The notes beneath the pieces were generated by a model, which searched no databases, was not told where the DNA came from, and saw only the letters and a program-made list of their open reading frames with translations. The translations under genes and the position numbers were made by a program. DNA of 64,000 bases from Chitinophagaceae bacterium (GTDB lineage Bacteria > Bacteroidota > Bacteroidia > Chitinophagales > Chitinophagaceae): positions 22,765 to 86,764 of the forward strand of contig SAIX01000049.1 of assembly GCA_004028765.1 (NCBI GenBank). The letters are read 5' to 3'. Positions 62,345 through 64,000 of this stretch are shown here, piece by piece. Each line of letters opens with the position of its first letter. Position 1 is the first letter of the stretch.

Positions 62345-64000
62345 TTGACACAGGTATCTGCCATATTATCCTCCCCGATCGAATACCTGAAAGGTGTGGG
62401 CCCGCTGCGTGCCGATCTGTTGAAAAAAGAACTGGAGATTTTTACGTTTAAAGACCTGCTGGAACATTTTCCGCACCGGCATATCGATAAAACCAAACTC
62501 AGCCGCATCAGCGATATCAGTCTGCAAACAGATTATATACAGGTAGCAGGAACTTTACTTGATTACCAGCTGATCGGTTCGGGAAGAGGGAAGCGCCTCG
62601 TAGCGCAGTTGCGCGATGCAAGCGGGTTGTTAGAACTTACCTGGTTCCAGGGGATCCAGTGGGTCATTAAAAACCTGCATGTGGGGAGCGATTACCTTGT
62701 ATTCGGGAAAACCGGTTTTTTTAATGGGAAACCACAGATCGTGCATCCAGAAATAGAGCCTTACCTGCTCATGAAAGCCGGTGGAAAATCTTTTCTGGAA
62801 CCGGTATATCCTTCCACGGAAAAATTAAAAGCGCGTGGATTGAATGGAAGGCAGATCGGGAAATTGACACATACATTGCTTGGTTTACTACAGGCAAAAG
62901 ACATCCCTGAGAACATCCCGCAGGAGATCCTGGAAAAAGAAAAACTGATGGGGCGTTTTGAGTCGTTTATCAACCTGCATTTTCCTTCTTCCCCGGAAAT
63001 GGCTGCCAAAGCATTGCACCGCATCAAGTTCGAGGAATTTTTTATTGCACAGGTACGCTTAAACCTCGTTCGCCTGCAAAGGCATGCCGCCAGCAAAGGA
63101 GTTGTGTTTGAAAAAGTGGGAGAACTGTTTAATACGTTTTACAACCAGCACCTTCCCTTTGCTTTAACGGGCGCGCAAAAGCGGGTATTGAAAGAGATCA
63201 GGATCGATACAGGCCGTGGCCGCCAGATGAACCGTTTACTGCAGGGCGATGTAGGCAGCGGTAAAACCATCGTAGCGTTGCTGAGTATGTTACTCGCTGC
63301 CGATAACGGTTATCAAAGCTGTATGATGGCCCCAACGGAGATCCTGGCACAGCAGCATTATGAAAGTCTCAGCAGTTTGCTGAAAGAAATGCCCGTTGAG
63401 ATCGCATTGTTAACCGGCAGTACACGCTCCGCAAAGCGGAAAAAGATTTTACAGGGATTGATCGATGATACGATCCATTTTGTAGTGGGCACACATGCAG
63501 TGATTGAAGAAGTGGTGCAGTTCAAAAACCTCGGCCTCGTGATCGTGGATGAGCAACACCGTTTTGGTGTGGCACAAAGGGCAAAACTCTGGGAAAAAGC
63601 CAGTATCCCGCCGCATGTACTTGTAATGACGGCCACACCCATACCCCGTACACTGGCGATGACAGCCTACGGCGATCTCGATTACAGCATCATGGACGAG
63701 TTGCCACCCGGCAGGCAACCGGTTACAACGGTGCACCGTTATGAAACGGCGAGGGCCAGCGTGATGGATTTTGTAAAAACAGAGATCAGCAAAGGCCGGC
63801 AGGCTTATTTTATTTATCCCTTGATCGAGGAAAGTGAAAAGCTGAGTTATGAAGACCTGATGCAAGGCTATGAACAGGTAAAGAGTTTTTTTCCCGAACC
63901 GCAATACCGCATCAGCATGGTGCATGGACGGCAAACGGCTGAACAGAAAGAAACCAATATGCAGCGTTTTGTGAGTGGGGATACGCAGATTATGGTGAGT
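62345..64000 (+). CDS. recG: ATP-dependent DNA helicase RecG, N-terminal part (runs off the right edge)
   Basis: 552 codons of about 700, frame continuing past 64000. No ATG exists near the start, so TTG at 62345 (giving LTQVSAILSSPIEYLKGVGP) is inferred; the upstream frame is repeat DNA. Wedge/OB region with GVGPLRADLLKKELEIFTFK; helicase motif I LLQGDVGSGKTIVALL near residue 300; motif II IVDEQHRFGV near residue 402; MTATPIPRTLAMTAYGDLD. Remodels stalled replication forks. Confidence 0.94.
   Translation, partial: MTQVSAILSSPIEYLKGVGPLRADLLKKELEIFTFKDLLEHFPHRHIDKTKLSRISDISLQTDYIQVAGTLLDYQLIGSGRGKRLVAQLRDASGLLELTWFQGIQWVIKNLHVGSDYLVFGKTGFFNGKPQIVHPEIEPYLLMKAGGKSFLEPVYPSTEKLKARGLNGRQIGKLTHTLLGLLQAKDIPENIPQEILEKEKLMGRFESFINLHFPSSPEMAAKALHRIKFEEFFIAQVRLNLVRLQRHAASKGVVFEKVGELFNTFYNQHLPFALTGAQKRVLKEIRIDTGRGRQMNRLLQGDVGSGKTIVALLSMLLAADNGYQSCMMAPTEILAQQHYESLSSLLKEMPVEIALLTGSTRSAKRKKILQGLIDDTIHFVVGTHAVIEEVVQFKNLGLVIVDEQHRFGVAQRAKLWEKASIPPHVLVMTATPIPRTLAMTAYGDLDYSIMDELPPGRQPVTTVHRYETARASVMDFVKTEISKGRQAYFIYPLIEESEKLSYEDLMQGYEQVKSFFPEPQYRISMVHGRQTAEQKETNMQRFVSGDTQIMVS

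Overview
The window looks like chromosome from a member of the Bacteroidota, most likely a Chitinophagaceae-type bacterium. This is an inference from content. There are two large outer-membrane beta-barrel proteins of the carboxypeptidase-regulatory/TonB-plug type, a DUF2723 membrane protein, a UpxY-type NusG paralogue, a bifunctional HisB and a fused HisIE, and several promoters fit the Bacteroidota pattern TTTG-N19-TAnnTTTG. There are no phage, transposase or CRISPR features. Two tRNA genes are present: Gly-CCC and His-GTG with its encoded G-1.

Layout. 1-6187: histidine genes hisG(partial)-hisD-hisC-hisB, interrupted by a GNAT acetyltransferase and by a periplasmic sugar dehydrogenase/cytochrome c pair. 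6259-8231: DUF2147 protein and an exported amidohydrolase on the other strand. 8321-15126: a complete tryptophan operon trpL-E-G-D-C-F-B-A. The leader encodes a 19-residue peptide with three consecutive Trp codons, followed by competing antiterminator and terminator hairpins. 15128-18215: tRNA-Gly on the minus strand, then the rest of the histidine pathway (hisH-A-F-IE). 18217-35212: a TlpA-like thioredoxin, two outer-membrane proteins, an Fe-S/CCG redox pair split by a LysE transporter and a cupin, a PyrR-like phosphoribosyltransferase, phosphohexomutase, Pcm and an MFS carrier. 35266-45912: tRNA-His, S41 protease, NusG paralogue, MtaB, DUF2723, and a VWA/AAA+ pair. 46143-64000: cysteine desulfurase, grpE-dnaJ, a beta-propeller protein, a VWA lipid/surface-type protein, hpt, glucosaminidase, O-methyltransferase, Na+/solute symporter, LOG protein, pckA, PAP2 phosphatase, deoxynucleoside kinase, trpS and the first 552 codons of recG.

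The most unusual structure is a family of dispersed, modular repeats filling most intergenic gaps. They are built from short degenerate words that recur in a conserved order and polarity. I call the words a (GAATATCGAACAAGGAACAG-like), b (GTTAAAAAGGTTAAAGAGG), c (GCGAAACTTCGCGCCTTTGC), d (GTGAATGGTGAGTGGTGAGT), e (AATTCGCCAATCCGGTAATT) and f (ACCAATAAACCAATAAAC). The order is a-b-c-d-e-d-f. Two further words, g (AGTTAAAAGTTAGAAGTTA) and h (GAATTAGGAGTTAGGAGT), form inverted pairs. The elements usually abut or even supply the stop codon of the neighbouring gene. One fragment of word d lies in frame inside trpG, and word e forms the C-terminal tail of HisA.

Functional logic: the his and trp genes use PRPP and glutamine and share the same direction, with tRNA-Gly embedded antisense between them. 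Start sites were chosen by family comparison, and in several cases (mtaB, cupin, AAA+ protein) because the upstream extension of the reading frame is repeat DNA.
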